Shown: positions 38,093 to 50,508, counted from the first letter of the stretch. The stretch is DNA of 64,000 nt from Corynebacterium singulare (GCF_000833575.1 NZ_CP010827.1:1182980-1246979); one strand, 5' to 3'. Numbers and translations are program-made. Notes: a model not told the origin generated them from the sequence alone.

Positions 38093-39268
38093 GTGGCTGG
38101 AACTGGCGTGCCGCTGCGCGAATTGGCCTTGGTCATTTTCGTTGCAGCAGCATTTACGTATCTCACCACCGGATTAGTGCGCACTTTTCTTGTGCGTACC
38201 GGCCGGGTGGCAGAGATTCGCCTGCGCGATAGTCACTCACAGCCCACCCCGCAGTTGGGCGGTGTGGCCATGTTTACCGGTTTCGCTGCGGCGGTGTATC
38301 TCGCCGGCCAGCTTCCAGCCTTGACCCGCGGCTTCATGCCCGTCACCCCGGAGATGAATGCGGCGCTGTGGTCGGCGGCAGCCATCGTCCTCGTGGGAGT
38401 GGTGGATGACCTCATAGAGCTCAGTGCCCTTGTGAAGCTCATCGGGCAGCTTGTTTCGGCAGCCCTCATGAGCGGCTTAGGTCTGACGTGGACGCTGCTC
38501 TTTTTGCCTTTCGGCGATGGAACGACGGTGATTCTAGACCAAGTCCAGGCCACCCTCTTGACAACTTTCTTTACGGTTCTGCTTATTAACGCCATCAATT
38601 TCGTCGATGGTCTCGATGGATTAGCTGCGGGTCTGGGCATGATCGCTGGCGGCGCCATCCTTATTTTCTCCCTCACGGTGCTCCATGACCAGGGCGGGGC
38701 TGTCTCAGCGTATCCGCCGGCGATTATTGCGGCTGCTCTTGTGGGCATGTGTGCGGGTTTCCTGCCTCATAATTTCGAACCTTCGCGCATCTTTATGGGT
38801 GATAGTGGAGCGATGCTGATTGGATTGTTGCTTGCGGCGGCCTCGACCTCGGCTTCAGGCAAAATCAACATGTCGCTTTATGGCACGGTAGACATGGTTG
38901 CGCTCATGTCCCCGGTTATCGTGGTCATTGCCGCGGTCTTCGTTCCAGTCTTGGACCTTGTCTGGGCGGTTATTCGCCGCGTCTCACAGGGGCGATCGCC
39001 GTTTGCGGCCGACAAGGCCCACATCCACCACCGTCTCCTGTCCTTGGGTCACACGCATCGCCGAACGGTGCTCGTGTTGTACTTATGGGTCTCTGCAGTA
39101 GCCTTTGGTGCCGTGTCTTTCTCCATCGTGCCGGCGCCTGTCGCAGTGGTTCTTGCCGTCCTCGCACTCGTCGTAGCCTTCGGCGTCACGCTTATCCCGC
39201 TGCGCCAGGGCAAGATTGGCCGCGCGCCGCGACCCACCAGTGTGGTGCTAGAATCTGATCCCTCCTGA
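38093..39268 (+). CDS. wecA: Polyprenyl-phosphate GlcNAc-1-phosphate transferase (WecA/MraY family)
   Basis: A 391-residue integral membrane enzyme, about 11 helices, which starts cell-wall linker synthesis by moving GlcNAc-1-phosphate to decaprenyl phosphate (linker between arabinogalactan and peptidoglycan in Corynebacteriales). Catalytic motifs: VVDDLIEL, NFVDGLDGLAAG, FMGDSGAM and the HIHHRLL loop typical of WecA. GTG 38093 follows AAGGAG; the frame opens earlier at 38066. Confidence 0.92.
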   Translation: MAGTGVPLRELALVIFVAAAFTYLTTGLVRTFLVRTGRVAEIRLRDSHSQPTPQLGGVAMFTGFAAAVYLAGQLPALTRGFMPVTPEMNAALWSAAAIVLVGVVDDLIELSALVKLIGQLVSAALMSGLGLTWTLLFLPFGDGTTVILDQVQATLLTTFFTVLLINAINFVDGLDGLAAGLGMIAGGAILIFSLTVLHDQGGAVSAYPPAIIAAALVGMCAGFLPHNFEPSRIFMGDSGAMLIGLLLAAASTSASGKINMSLYGTVDMVALMSPVIVVIAAVFVPVLDLVWAVIRRVSQGRSPFAADKAHIHHRLLSLGHTHRRTVLVLYLWVSAVAFGAVSFSIVPAPVAVVLAVLALVVAFGVTLIPLRQGKIGRAPRPTSVVLESDPS

Positions 39269-39284
39269 GGTAGGGTATGGGGCT

Positions 39285-39719
39285 GTGACTGAATCAACGA
39301 CTCCTGAAGAGCCGTCGCCTTATGACGATCACCGCCGCCCACTCAAGCGTGCTTTGCGCCTTGGCGCGATGGGCCTGGTCGTGGTGACTATCGCCTCCCT
39401 CGCCATCTGGGGCGGTGTCCGCGGAACGCCTGGTCTGCTGGGTGTGCTCGTTGGCGCAGCCATTGGCGGAGGCTTCGTTCTGTTTACGGCGGCTTCAGTG
39501 CTCCTGACCGCACGCACAACGCCATCGACGACTATGGCCGTTGTCTTGGGCGGCTGGCTGCTCAAGGTCGTCATTCTTATCATGGTCCTTTTGCTCATCA
39601 AGGACCTGGAGTTCTATGACACTATGGCGCTCTTCGTCACCGTCATCTGTGCGCTGGCGGTTACGCTCGGCACAGAGGTCTGGGGCGTGGTGACATCCAA
39701 CGTGACATACGTCTCCTAG
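39285..39719 (+). CDS. atpI: AtpI-like membrane protein
   Basis: A 144-residue protein with four hydrophobic helices and a charged N-terminus, in the position of atpI between wecA and atpB. AtpI homologues assist c-ring assembly or Mg transport; the sequence itself is poorly conserved so the name rests mostly on position. GTG 39285 start. A strong terminator separates it from atpB. Confidence 0.78.
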   Translation: MTESTTPEEPSPYDDHRRPLKRALRLGAMGLVVVTIASLAIWGGVRGTPGLLGVLVGAAIGGGFVLFTAASVLLTARTTPSTTMAVVLGGWLLKVVILIMVLLLIKDLEFYDTMALFVTVICALAVTLGTEVWGVVTSNVTYVS

Positions 39720-39749
39720 CATGTGAGGCGTCCGCTGACTATATGCACT

Positions 39750-39786
39750 GCCACCCTTACTGGTTGCCCCAGTAGGGTGGCTTTTT
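39750..39786 (+). terminator. Rho-independent terminator after atpI
   Basis: The stem GCCACCCTTACTGG / CCAGTAGGGTGGC (one bulged base) is followed by TTTTT. It separates the wecA-atpI transcript from the atpB operon. Confidence 0.9.
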
Positions 39787-40174
39787 CGTGTCGTGTGGTG
39801 ACAATGTCGGTGCCCGTAGTTACCCCCGTCAAGGTGGGCAAATCATGGCGTGTGACCAAGTCCACTCGCAGGGGTTTCGGCAGAATGTGGGCGTTTTAGG
39901 TCTATCCACGGGGGAGGGGTAGCCCATCGGCTACGGCACGGTGCCCCCACGTGCGAAAACTTGTCATCAAACTGATACCATTCACTTCGGGTTACCGCGG
40001 GTTGGCGTCATGCCGGCCCGATACAGTGCGGTTTATCCTTGTCTTGCTTACGCTGATGTGCGACGGAGTCCGTGAGCAAGGCAAAGAGCTGAAGACGTCC
40101 ATCGCACCACATAGCCTTCGACAAGCTGTGTGGCCCGAACACGGGAGAGAACGCTGAGCGTTACAACATTGGCC
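39787..40174 (+). promoter_or_regulatory. ATP synthase operon upstream region
   Basis: About 390 bases between the atpI terminator and atpB with no gene I can support. It should hold the main atp promoter. Candidate boxes (for example GATACAGT near 40019) are weak by eye and I do not fix a start. Confidence 0.5.
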
Positions 40175-40987
40175 ATGAAGGGTGAATTTCACGCACCCGA
40201 ACTGGATCCAGAATTTTTCCCGGGGCACGTAACCGATGACGGTGAAGTCGTCGACCTTTTGTTCGCTGACTTTGCCAACGGTTGGTTCGCTTTGGATCGC
40301 ATCATGCTGGTTCGCCTGTTCATGGCGGCCATTTTGGTGCTCCTTTTTGTTGTCGCCTTCCGGAACCCCAAGTTGGTTCCTAAAGGATTGCAGAACGTGG
40401 GCGAGCACGCGATTGACTTCGTGCGAATTCACATCGCAGAAGACATTTTGGGCAAGAAGGAAGGACGCCGTTTCCTTCCGATTCTGGCCTCTATCTTCTT
40501 CGGCGTTTTGTTCTGGAACGTAGCAACTATTGTTCCGGCCCTGAACATCTCTCCGAACGCCCGTATTGGTATGCCGATCGTGTTGGCAGTCGTGGCGTAC
40601 ATCGCCATGATTTACGCCGGTGCGAAGCGTTTCGGTTTCGGCAAGTTCATCAAGTCGTCGGTGGTTATTCCTAACCTGCCGCCGCTGCTGCACGTTCTTG
40701 TTGTGCCGATTGAGGCATTCTCTACGTTCGTCATGCGTCCAGTCACGCTGGCACTTCGTCTTATGGCGAACTTCCTGGCTGGCCACCTCATTTTGGTCCT
40801 GTTGTACTCGGCAACGAACTTCTTCTTCTTCCAGTTCAACGCCTGGACTGCAGTGAGTGGCCTCACGCTGGTCGCAGCGGTTCTGTTCACGATTTACGAG
40901 ATTATCGTCATCTTCCTGCAGGCATACATCTTTGCTCTGCTGACGGCGGTATACATCGAACTGTCGTTGCATGCAGACTCGCACTAA
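40175..40987 (+). CDS. atpB: ATP synthase F0 subunit a
   Basis: A 270-residue membrane subunit forming the proton path against the c ring. The essential Arg is in the helix RPVTLALRLMANFLAGHL; the C-terminal helix is EIIVIFLQAYIFALLTAVYI. ATG 40175 is used, but the frame is open to GTG 40130 and no clear Shine-Dalgarno precedes 40175, so a few residues more are possible. First gene of atpBEFHAGDC. Confidence 0.95.
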   Translation: MKGEFHAPELDPEFFPGHVTDDGEVVDLLFADFANGWFALDRIMLVRLFMAAILVLLFVVAFRNPKLVPKGLQNVGEHAIDFVRIHIAEDILGKKEGRRFLPILASIFFGVLFWNVATIVPALNISPNARIGMPIVLAVVAYIAMIYAGAKRFGFGKFIKSSVVIPNLPPLLHVLVVPIEAFSTFVMRPVTLALRLMANFLAGHLILVLLYSATNFFFFQFNAWTAVSGLTLVAAVLFTIYEIIVIFLQAYIFALLTAVYIELSLHADSH

Positions 40988-41073
40988 CAACAACGCGAAC
41001 CTCGCGGTTAACTAAATATCCCCAGAAACCAACATCACTGCGCCCGCGGAACACACTGCGGGAGAAACTTTGA

Positions 41074-41334
<261 letters not shown>

Positions 41335-41378
41335 AGAGCGCTTTACACAAGTAAATCGAACTTTAAGAACGGAGCCCC

Positions 41379-41951
41379 ATGAACAACGTCATTTACTACC
41401 TTGCAGCAGAAGGAAGTGAGCACCTGCCGCTAGAAAGCGGTAACTCCATCCTTTTGCCCAAGATGTACGACTTGGTCTGGTCCCTCATTCCGTTCGCCAT
41501 CATCCTGCTGCTTTTCTGGAAGTTTGTCCTTCCGGCATACAGCAAGATGCTGCAGGAGCGTGAAGACCGGATCGAGGGTGGCCTGAAGCGTGCGGAGGCT
41601 CAGCAGGCCGAAGCTAAGGCCGCTTTGGAAAAGTACAATGCTCAGCTCGCTGATGCCCGAGCCGAGGCTGCAGAAATCCGCGAGCAGGCGCGCGAGCGCG
41701 GCAAGCTGATTGAGGCCGAGGCCAAGGAAGCTGCAGAGGAAGAGTCTCGTCGCATCCTGACCGCCGGTGAGAAGCAGCTTGAAGCTTCTCGCGCACAGGT
41801 CGTGTCTGAGCTGCGTTCCGACATCGGACAGAACTCCATCAACCTGGCAGAGAAGCTTCTCGGTGGCGAACTTTCCGACGCCACGAAGCAGTCCTCCACC
41901 ATTGATAGCTTCCTGTCCGAGCTCGACACTGTGGCACCGGCCGGAAAGTAG
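41379..41951 (+). CDS. atpF: ATP synthase F0 subunit b
   Basis: A 190-residue peripheral stalk subunit: one membrane helix (about 30-52) and then a long Ala/Glu/Arg-rich coiled coil. AtpH begins 6 nt after its stop. Confidence 0.96.
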   Translation: MNNVIYYLAAEGSEHLPLESGNSILLPKMYDLVWSLIPFAIILLLFWKFVLPAYSKMLQEREDRIEGGLKRAEAQQAEAKAALEKYNAQLADARAEAAEIREQARERGKLIEAEAKEAAEEESRRILTAGEKQLEASRAQVVSELRSDIGQNSINLAEKLLGGELSDATKQSSTIDSFLSELDTVAPAGK

Positions 41952-41957
41952 GCAACG

Positions 41958-42773
41958 ATGAAGGCAGCTAGCCGCGAAGCACTCGCTACCGTCGAGTCCA
42001 AGCTGGACGGATTTCTGTCCGGCGACAACTCGGTAGCTACTGCTACCCAGGCAGGCCAGGACCTCTTCGAGGTTGTCCGCGTCCTCGATGGCGACCGCGA
42101 ACTGCGTGTTGCCCTGACCGATGATGCAGCAACTTCCGAGGACCGTAAGACCCTGGTCCAGAAGCTTTTCGGCGGCAAGATTTCCCCGGTAGCACAGCAG
42201 GTGCTCGAGGAAGCCGCCGCTGCACAGTGGTCCACGCCGCGTGATATTGCCCGTGGCCTCATCAAGCTTGGCCGTCGCGCACTCCTGCGTGGCGCTGAGT
42301 CTGAGGGCAAACTGGGCCAGGTTGAAGACGAGCTCTTCTCCCTGTCACGCGTGCTTGACCGCGAAGGCGAACTGACCCAGCTGCTTTCAGACCGTACTGC
42401 GACGTCCGACCGCAAGGTTGGACTGCTGGCAAGCGTGCTCTACGGCAAGGTCACCATGGTCACTGAAGCGCTCGCGCTGCAGGCCATTGGCCGCCCGGAG
42501 CAGAACCCGATTGATGATCTCGCCGGTCTGGCGGACACTGCAGCTGAGCTGCAGGGCCGCTCTATCGCGCGCGTCACCACTGCGGGTGAGCTGAACGATA
42601 GCCAGCGGGCAGCACTCGCTGAAAAGCTGGGCAAAATTTATGGTCGTGCGATGTCCATCCACTCTGAGGTTGACACCAGCCTCCTCGGTGGCATGACCAT
42701 CCGCGTCGGCGACGAAGTTATTGATGGCTCGACGGCAGGCAAGATTGCTCGCCTTCGCGCCGCGATGGCATAA
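41958..42773 (+). CDS. atpH: ATP synthase F1 subunit delta
   Basis: A 271-residue delta subunit, joining F1 to the peripheral stalk. It is longer than the Gram-negative form (about 180), as is usual in actinobacteria. The C-terminal block DTSLLGGMTIRVGDEVIDGS is the family signature. Confidence 0.96.
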   Translation: MKAASREALATVESKLDGFLSGDNSVATATQAGQDLFEVVRVLDGDRELRVALTDDAATSEDRKTLVQKLFGGKISPVAQQVLEEAAAAQWSTPRDIARGLIKLGRRALLRGAESEGKLGQVEDELFSLSRVLDREGELTQLLSDRTATSDRKVGLLASVLYGKVTMVTEALALQAIGRPEQNPIDDLAGLADTAAELQGRSIARVTTAGELNDSQRAALAEKLGKIYGRAMSIHSEVDTSLLGGMTIRVGDEVIDGSTAGKIARLRAAMA

Positions 42774-42833
42774 GCCGAAACGACAGAAACGATTAAGTAA
42801 TTGCTGGAAGATACTACCGAGAGCAGGAAGAAC

Positions 42834-44474
42834 ATGGCGGAGCTGACGATCTCCTCCGACGAGATCCGTAGCGCGATTGCGAACTACACCTCGAGCTACT
42901 CCGCGGAGGCCTCCCGTGAGGAGGTCGGCGTGGTCATTTCGGCAGCTGACGGTATTGCGCAGGTTTCGGGCCTGCCGTCCGTCATGGCGAATGAGCTGCT
43001 CGAGTTCCCGGGCGGCGTTATTGGCGTCGCACAGAACCTTGACACCAACTCCATCGGTGTCGTGGTCTTGGGCAACTTCGAGTCGCTTAAAGAAGGCGAC
43101 GAGGTCAAGAGGACCGGCGAAGTCCTCTCCATCCCTGTGGGCGAGGACTTCCTCGGCCGCGTAATTAACCCCTTGGGCCAGCCGATTGACGGCCTGGGCC
43201 CGATCACCGCTGAAGAGGACCGCGTCCTCGAGCTGCAGGCACCGTCCGTGCTGCAGCGTCAGCCGGTGGAAGAGCCGATGCAGACCGGCATCAAGGCAAT
43301 TGACGCCATGACCCCGATTGGTCGTGGTCAGCGTCAGTTGATCATTGGTGACCGTAAGACGGGTAAGACCGCCGTTTGTATCGACACCATCCTGAACCAG
43401 AAGGCTAACTGGGAGTCTGGCGACAAGAACAAGCAGGTTCGCTGCATCTACGTCGCCATCGGCCAGAAGGGCTCCACCATTGCTGGTGTGCGCCGCACCC
43501 TTGAGGAGCATGGCGCCCTAGATTACACCACCATCGTGGCAGCCCCGGCATCCGACGCCGCTGGCTTCAAGTGGCTGGCACCGTTCTCCGGTGCCGCCCT
43601 GGGTCAGCACTGGATGTACCAGGGCAACCACGTTCTGATCATTTACGATGATCTGACCAAGCAGGCAGAAGCCTACCGTGCGATTTCCCTTCTGCTGCGC
43701 CGCCCGCCGGGCCGAGAGGCATACCCGGGTGACGTCTTCTACCTCCACTCCCGTCTGCTGGAGCGTGCTGCAAAGCTCTCCGATGACATGGGTGCAGGTT
43801 CGATGACCGCACTGCCAATCATTGAGACCAAGGCGAACGACGTCTCCGCCTTCATTCCGACCAACGTTATTTCCATTACCGACGGCCAGGTCTTCCTGGA
43901 GTCCGACCTGTTCAACCAGGGCGTCCGTCCGGCAATTAACGTCGGTGTGTCGGTTTCCCGTGTTGGTGGTGCCGCACAGACCAAGGGTATGAAGAAGGTT
44001 GCCGGTAACCTCCGTCTGGAGCTGGCCGCCTACCGTGACCTGCAGGCCTTCGCTGCCTTCGCGTCCGACCTTGACTCTGCCTCCAAGGCTCAGCTGGAGC
44101 GCGGTGAGCGCCTCGTTGAGCTGCTGAAGCAGTCCGAGTCCTCTCCGCAGCCTGTCGAGTACCAGATGGTGTCCATCTTCCTCGCAGACCAGGGCATCTT
44201 CGACGTCGTTCCCGTCGAGGACGTACGCCGCTTCGAGAAGGAGCTGCACGATCACCTCAACTCTGCAACCCCGCAGGTGTTCGAGCAGATCCAGGGTGGC
44301 ACCGCTCTGACCGACGAGTCCAAGGATGCACTTGTTGCAGCAGCCAAGGACTTCACCCCGTCCTTCCGCACCACCGAGGGCCACAACCTCGGCTCCGAGG
44401 CGCCGGTTGACCCGCTCGCCGCTGAGGACGTCAAGAAGACCGAGCTCAACGTCTCCCGCAAGACGGCCAAATAG
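42834..44474 (+). CDS. atpA: ATP synthase F1 subunit alpha
   Basis: A 546-residue non-catalytic nucleotide-binding subunit. Walker A GDRKTGKT and the signature in [13 protein letters not shown] are present. ATG 42834 follows a GAGCAGGAAG site; an in-frame start at 42801 is possible but less likely. Confidence 0.98.
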   Translation: MAELTISSDEIRSAIANYTSSYSAEASREEVGVVISAADGIAQVSGLPSVMANELLEFPGGVIGVAQNLDTNSIGVVVLGNFESLKEGDEVKRTGEVLSIPVGEDFLGRVINPLGQPIDGLGPITAEEDRVLELQAPSVLQRQPVEEPMQTGIKAIDAMTPIGRGQRQLIIGDRKTGKTAVCIDTILNQKANWESGDKNKQVRCIYVAIGQKGSTIAGVRRTLEEHGALDYTTIVAAPASDAAGFKWLAPFSGAALGQHWMYQGNHVLIIYDDLTKQAEAYRAISLLLRRPPGREAYPGDVFYLHSRLLERAAKLSDDMGAGSMTALPIIETKANDVSAFIPTNVISITDGQVFLESDLFNQGVRPAINVGVSVSRVGGAAQTKGMKKVAGNLRLELAAYRDLQAFAAFASDLDSASKAQLERGERLVELLKQSESSPQPVEYQMVSIFLADQGIFDVVPVEDVRRFEKELHDHLNSATPQVFEQIQGGTALTDESKDALVAAAKDFTPSFRTTEGHNLGSEAPVDPLAAEDVKKTELNVSRKTAK

Positions 44475-44529
44475 AGTCCGCACACTCTACGAATTAACCG
44501 TCTAGAAAAAGAAGGGAGGAGCGAAAACC

Positions 44530-45513
44530 ATGGCTAATCTTCGTGAACTGCGTGACCGCATCAGGTCCGTCAATTCCACCAAGAAGATCACCAAGGCACA
44601 GGAGCTCATTGCTACCTCGCGCATTACCAAGGCTCAGGCCAGGGTCGAGGCGTCCCAGCCATATGCGCGCGAGCTGTCCAACGTGTTGAATAAGCTTGCC
44701 GCGCATACGTCCCTGGATCACCCCATGCTCCGTGAACGTGAAGATGGCAAGGTTGCCGCTATTCTCGTGGTCTCGTCTGACCGCGGTATGTGCGGCGGCT
44801 ACAACAACAACATCTTCAAGAAGGCGGCCGAGCTCGAAGCCCTGCTCAAGAGCGAAGGTTTCGAGACCGTCCGTTACGTCACGGGTAACAAAGGTGTTGG
44901 CTTCTACAAGTTCCGTGAAGCTGAGGTCGCAGGCAGCTGGACCGGATTCTCGCAGGATCCGACCTGGGAGTCGACGCACAACGTGCGCCGCCACATCATC
45001 GACGGCTTCATCGCCGGTTCGAAGGGCCAGGCCAAGACCCGCGAGGGCATCAACCTCGAAGGTGAGACCGTTCGCGGTTTCGACCAGGTGCACGTTGTGT
45101 ACACCGAGTTCGAGTCCATGCTGACCCAGACGGCGCGTGTGCAGCAGCTGCTGCCGGTGGTACCGGTTATTGAGGAAGAGGACTACAACATGGGTGAGTC
45201 CGCGCTTTCCGACGCCGAACCGAACAATCAGATCAACCCTGATTACGAGTTCGAGCCGGATGCGGACACCCTCATGGACGCACTGCTTCCGCAGTACGTG
45301 TCCCGCCTCCTGTTTGCGATGTTCTTGGAGTCCTCGGCCTCCGAGTCCGCCGCACGCCGTACCGCAATGAAGTCTGCAACTGACAACGCGACCGAGCTGG
45401 TCAAGGACCTCTCCCGCGTGGCCAACCAGGCACGTCAGGCGCAGATTACCCAAGAAATCACAGAGATCGTCGGTGGCGCTGGGGCGCTCGCCGAAAGCGC
45501 AGAAAGTGACTAG
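44530..45513 (+). CDS. atpG: ATP synthase F1 subunit gamma
   Basis: A 327-residue central shaft subunit, with N- and C-terminal coiled-coil helices (RIRSVNSTKKITKAQELIA; ARQAQITQEITEIVGGA). An acidic insert at about 215-240 is typical of corynebacteria. Confidence 0.97.
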   Translation: MANLRELRDRIRSVNSTKKITKAQELIATSRITKAQARVEASQPYARELSNVLNKLAAHTSLDHPMLREREDGKVAAILVVSSDRGMCGGYNNNIFKKAAELEALLKSEGFETVRYVTGNKGVGFYKFREAEVAGSWTGFSQDPTWESTHNVRRHIIDGFIAGSKGQAKTREGINLEGETVRGFDQVHVVYTEFESMLTQTARVQQLLPVVPVIEEEDYNMGESALSDAEPNNQINPDYEFEPDADTLMDALLPQYVSRLLFAMFLESSASESAARRTAMKSATDNATELVKDLSRVANQARQAQITQEITEIVGGAGALAESAESD

Positions 45514-46965
<1,452 letters not shown>

Positions 46966-46975
46966 GGAGAGGCAC

Positions 46976-47344
46976 ATGGCTGACATCACCGCCGAATTGG
47001 TTTCCGTCGAACGCCTGCTGTGGACCGGCAAGGCCACCATGGTGACGGCTGAGACCACCGAGGGTGAGATCGGCGTGCTTCCTGGCCACGAGCCCATGGT
47101 CGGTCAGTTGATCGATAATGGTGTCGTGACCATCCACCCGGTGGACGGCGAGCGCCGCGTCGCTGCTGTCCAGGGTGGCTTCCTCTCCGTATCCGAGAAC
47201 AAGATCACCGTCCTCGCAGACTGGGCCGTCTGGGCCAGTGAGGTCGATGAGGCCCAGGCTCAGGAAGACCTGAAGTCTGAGCGCGAGCTGACGAGGTCTC
47301 GTGGTGACGCCGCACTGCGCGCCGTTCGCCGCTTCAACAGCTAA
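46976..47344 (+). CDS. atpC: ATP synthase F1 subunit epsilon
   Basis: A 122-residue subunit: a beta-sandwich ([17 protein letters not shown] motif) and a two-helix C-terminal end. Last gene of the operon, followed by a terminator. Confidence 0.97.
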   Translation: MADITAELVSVERLLWTGKATMVTAETTEGEIGVLPGHEPMVGQLIDNGVVTIHPVDGERRVAAVQGGFLSVSENKITVLADWAVWASEVDEAQAQEDLKSERELTRSRGDAALRAVRRFNS

Positions 47345-47408
47345 CGGATTAGCGGAGAGGGGAGAGAACGGGCAGCAATGACCGCCCTTCCCACTCTGAC
47401 CTAAAGAC

Positions 47409-47455
47409 AGCCCCCTGGTGCTCCTTATCGAAGGAGCATCAGGGGGCTTAGTCTT
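47409..47455 (+). terminator. Terminator of the ATP synthase operon
   Basis: The stem AGCCCCCTGGTGCTCCTT pairs with AAGGAGCATCAGGGGGCT around an ATCG loop (47409-47448). The tail TAGTCTTCTG is only weakly T-rich. Confidence 0.85.
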
Positions 47456-47536
47456 CTGCGAAGCAACTGGCATTGAGCTGTTGCTAAGCGGTACAATCGA
47501 TGAAACAATTCGCATTTCCGTAAAGGACCGTTTGCC

Positions 47537-48013
47537 ATGAATACTCAGGTGCTGCAATGGCTGCTTTTTCTGCTCGCCCTGATTGTTCTGGCTGTCATCG
47601 TTCTTGCAGCGGTGCGCTTTTTCACCCTCCGCTCTCGGGGAACTTCGGTGTTGTTGCGTCTGCTGCCGGCTAAAGACTCGCACTCGTGGCGCCATGGCCT
47701 GGTGCGCTATAACGGAGAGCACATGGAGTACTTCAAACTCCGTTCCGTTCTCCCCAGCGCTAACATGCGCTTTAATCGCCTCGACATCACCCTCAATGGC
47801 ACTCGCCCGCTCGATGATGACGAGGCTTCTTTTATGCCCGCTGGTGAGCAGATTATGCGTATGAGTGTGCACGGCAAGGACTATGAGATTGCCGCCGATG
47901 CACAGGGAATCATGGCACTCAATGCGTGGGTGGAGGCAGCTCCCTCGAAGCGCAAAGAGAAGCTGGATTACCACCAGATGCGCCAGCGTGCCACCCGCTT
48001 TCCGAAGAAGTAG
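47537..48013 (+). CDS. DUF2550 family membrane-anchored protein
   Basis: A 158-residue protein with one N-terminal membrane helix (about 8-28) and a soluble domain with the family's RHGLVRYNGEHMEYFKLRSV block. DUF2550 genes lie conservatively between atpC and nucS in corynebacteria and mycobacteria. Function unknown. Confidence 0.88.
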   Translation: MNTQVLQWLLFLLALIVLAVIVLAAVRFFTLRSRGTSVLLRLLPAKDSHSWRHGLVRYNGEHMEYFKLRSVLPSANMRFNRLDITLNGTRPLDDDEASFMPAGEQIMRMSVHGKDYEIAADAQGIMALNAWVEAAPSKRKEKLDYHQMRQRATRFPKK

Positions 48014-48037
48014 GCCGTACCCGTTAGGGTAGAGTGC

Positions 48038-48730
48038 ATGCGTGTTGTCATCGCCCGTTGCTCTGTAGATTACGTCGGCCGCCTCGACGCCCACCTGCCC
48101 TTGGCGGACCGCCTCATCCTTATTAAGGCTGACGGCTCAGTCTCCGTTCACGCGGACGACCGTGCCTACAAGCCCCTCAACTGGATGACGCCTCCTTGCA
48201 CGCTCGACGAGTCTGACATCACCGATATCGACGGTGAGGACACCGGAGAAAAACTGTGGCTCGTTGAGAACCCCAAAGGTGAGCAGCTGCGTATCACAAT
48301 CGCCGAGGTCCACCAGGACATCGAGATGGAGCTCGGTGAGGATCCCGGCCTGGTGAAGGACGGCGTCGAGGCGCATCTGCAGGAGCTGCTCGCTGAACAC
48401 ATCGAAACCTTGGGGGAGAAGTACTCCCTTGTACGCCGCGAATACCCCACGGCGATTGGCCCGGTGGACATCATGGCGAAGAACGCTAAGAATGAGTTCG
48501 TCGCCGTGGAGGTTAAGCGTAGGGGAGGCATTGACGGCGTCGAGCAGCTCACGCGCTACCTTGAGTTGCTCAACCGTGATGATCTTCTAGCGCCGGTCCA
48601 CGGAGTTTTTGCTGCCCAGGAAATCAAGCCGCAAGCCCGTACATTGGCGGAGGACCGTGGTATCCGCTGCGTCGTGCTTGACTATCAAGAGCTACGCGGC
48701 ATCGAGTCCAACGAACTGCGGCTGTTCTAG
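48038..48730 (+). CDS. nucS: Mismatch-specific endonuclease NucS (EndoMS)
   Basis: A 230-residue nuclease that cuts mismatched DNA and forms the mismatch repair pathway of actinobacteria lacking MutS/MutL. The C-terminal RecB-like domain shows the [14 protein letters not shown] active-site stretch and [20 protein letters not shown]. The family's C-terminal clamp-binding end (SNELRLF) is present, suggesting sliding clamp interaction. Confidence 0.95.
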   Translation: MRVVIARCSVDYVGRLDAHLPLADRLILIKADGSVSVHADDRAYKPLNWMTPPCTLDESDITDIDGEDTGEKLWLVENPKGEQLRITIAEVHQDIEMELGEDPGLVKDGVEAHLQELLAEHIETLGEKYSLVRREYPTAIGPVDIMAKNAKNEFVAVEVKRRGGIDGVEQLTRYLELLNRDDLLAPVHGVFAAQEIKPQARTLAEDRGIRCVVLDYQELRGIESNELRLF

Positions 48731-49014
48731 TGCCACGCCGCAATCGTCGAATCCGCGAGGAACCACGCCTCCTACCCCGCGATGGCAGCTCCTTCCTCGG
48801 TTCGCAGACCGTCCCAGGCCCGAGCTGGGCCCATGGCGAACCCTATGTCATGCGGCATATCGGCAGCTCCGCCGCAACTAAGTTCTACGTATGTCCAGGC
48901 TGTAATCAGAATATTCCCCCCGGGGTAGCGCACATTGTGGCGTGGCCTCGCGATACCGGCGGGCAGGGCGATGACCGCCGACACTGGCACCGCCACTGCT
49001 GGGACCGGCGGTAG
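48730..49014 (+). CDS. Hypothetical zinc-ribbon-like protein
   Basis: A 94-residue basic protein starting with GTG overlapping the nucS stop by one base. It has [11 protein letters not shown] and a terminal HWHRHCW: two Cys and then His/Cys, which fits a small zinc site. Homologues next to nucS are common in actinobacteria, often labelled ATP/GTP-binding protein; I see no nucleotide-binding motif. Confidence 0.75.
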   Translation: MPRRNRRIREEPRLLPRDGSSFLGSQTVPGPSWAHGEPYVMRHIGSSAATKFYVCPGCNQNIPPGVAHIVAWPRDTGGQGDDRRHWHRHCWDRR

Positions 49015-49024
49015 ACTAGCGGGC

Positions 49025-49333
49025 ATGATTGTTGCCTTTTCTGTAGCGCCGTCCGTCGTGGGCGATGAGAGCGCCGAGATGTCTGACGCCGTGGCGGAAG
49101 CCGTACGCGTCGTCCGCGCCTCTGGCTTGCCCAATGAGACCAACGCCATGTTCACCCTCATTGAGGGTGAGTGGGATGAAGTCTTCGCCGTGATTAAGGA
49201 GGCCACCGATGCCGTCCGTGCCGTCTCACCGCGCACCAGCCTGGTTATCAAGGCTGACATTCGCGAGGGCGTGACTGGGCAGATTACCCAGAAAGTAGAA
49301 TCCGTAAACCGTTACCTAGAGGAGAATCAGTGA
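49025..49333 (+). CDS. MTH1187-family thiamine-binding-like protein
   Basis: A 102-residue protein of the MTH1187/YqgV family, a small ferredoxin-like fold reported to bind thiamine-type ligands. The family blocks [20 protein letters not shown] and [14 protein letters not shown] are visible. ATG 49025 is chosen; the frame runs on to 48935 inside the previous gene. The next gene overlaps its stop by 4 nt. Confidence 0.85.
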   Translation: MIVAFSVAPSVVGDESAEMSDAVAEAVRVVRASGLPNETNAMFTLIEGEWDEVFAVIKEATDAVRAVSPRTSLVIKADIREGVTGQITQKVESVNRYLEENQ

Positions 49334-50247
49334 CCGGACCATACGTAGGCGGCGCCCTCGACTTGGGCGCCATCAAGCAGCAGGCAGAAGCCAAGGCCAA
49401 GGCACAGCAACAGGGCAGCGAAGGAGCTCCTGCAGGCATTCAGCCTTTCTTCGATGTCACCGAAGAGAACTTTGAGCAAGACCTTGTGCGTCGCTCCGCT
49501 GAGGTTCCGGTCATCGCGCTTATCGGTTCGCCGCGTTCGCCTGCCTCGGAGCAGCTGAAGAAGGACTTTGAGGAGATGGCTGCCGCCGGTGGGTTGAAGT
49601 TTATCGTGGGCTACATCAACGCCGATGTTGTACCGCAGGTGGCCCAGGTTTTCGGCGTGCAGAACCTGCCGACCACCGTGGCTATCGCCGCTGGCCAGCC
49701 TGTTACGAATTTTGAGGGTAGCCAGCCGCGCGAGAATCTTGAGCAGTGGATAGCAGCGATTGTGGAGAAGCTTGGCCCCCAGCTGCGCGGCCTTTCTGAG
49801 GCTCAACCAGAGCAGCCGCAGGAAGAAGAAGCAGACCCGCGCCTTCTCGTTGCGGAGGATGCCCTCAACGCAGGCGATTTCGATGCTGCCATCGCCGCCT
49901 ACGACGAGGTCCTTGCCGCCGAGCCCGATAACGCAGAGATTAAGCAGGCACGCGCCACGACCGTTGTGCTCAAGCGCCTCAAGGCATCCTCCAGTGAGGG
50001 TGATCCGATCGCCGCGGCAGAGGCCGCCCCGCAGGACGTCGACAAGCAACTTGCGGCTGCCGATGCCCTCATCGTCGCCGGCACCCCAGATCGTGCCTTC
50101 ACTCAGCTTATCGACGCCATGAAGATCACCGCCGGTGATGACAAAGCACGCCTCAAAGATCGCCTTCTGGAGCTCTTCGCTCTGTATGATTCCGGCGACC
50201 CGCGTGTGCTTGCCGCGCGCACACAGCTCGCTAGCGCCCTGTATTAA
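49330..50247 (+). CDS. CnoX-like thioredoxin-fold/TPR protein
   Basis: A 305-residue protein with a thioredoxin-like domain (about 38-150) and a C-terminal tetratricopeptide region (from about 172). It resembles CnoX/YbbN, a chaperone-type holdase. The usual CxxC site is replaced by SPRSPAS, so thiol-disulfide activity is not expected. GTG start overlapping the previous stop (GTGA). A terminator follows. Confidence 0.87.
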   Translation: MTGPYVGGALDLGAIKQQAEAKAKAQQQGSEGAPAGIQPFFDVTEENFEQDLVRRSAEVPVIALIGSPRSPASEQLKKDFEEMAAAGGLKFIVGYINADVVPQVAQVFGVQNLPTTVAIAAGQPVTNFEGSQPRENLEQWIAAIVEKLGPQLRGLSEAQPEQPQEEEADPRLLVAEDALNAGDFDAAIAAYDEVLAAEPDNAEIKQARATTVVLKRLKASSSEGDPIAAAEAAPQDVDKQLAAADALIVAGTPDRAFTQLIDAMKITAGDDKARLKDRLLELFALYDSGDPRVLAARTQLASALY

Positions 50248-50328
50248 GAGCTATTCATCCGCCGCTGGGGGTAATGACCACCTGGTGAAGTGTGCAAAAG
50301 AACGCGGATGAAAGTGGCCCTGGCCTGC

Positions 50329-50355
50329 GCCCCGGTAACCCCGGGGCTATTTTTC
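50329..50355 (+). terminator. Rho-independent terminator
   Basis: GCCCCGG (50329-50335) pairs with CCGGGGC (50341-50347), then TATTTTTC. It ends the nucS-CnoX transcript. Confidence 0.9.
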
Positions 50356-50508
50356 TGCTTACCCCCAAGGTGCGGGATTGTTCATGTCCCACAGCTTGGT
50401 TCTAATATCTTGATTGTCAACGTCGATCAGTGAGCCCTTTTACGCGAGATGAAAAAGTTGTCCTAGGCCACTGTGAGGTTCCCTCTCACCTCATTGAAGG
50501 GAGGACTC

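Noticed and set aside
50485..50505. CRP/GlxR-type site before the symporter gene
   Set aside because: The GTGAG/CTCAC arms are there but the spacing is 7 and the sequence does not match TGTGA-N6-TCACA.
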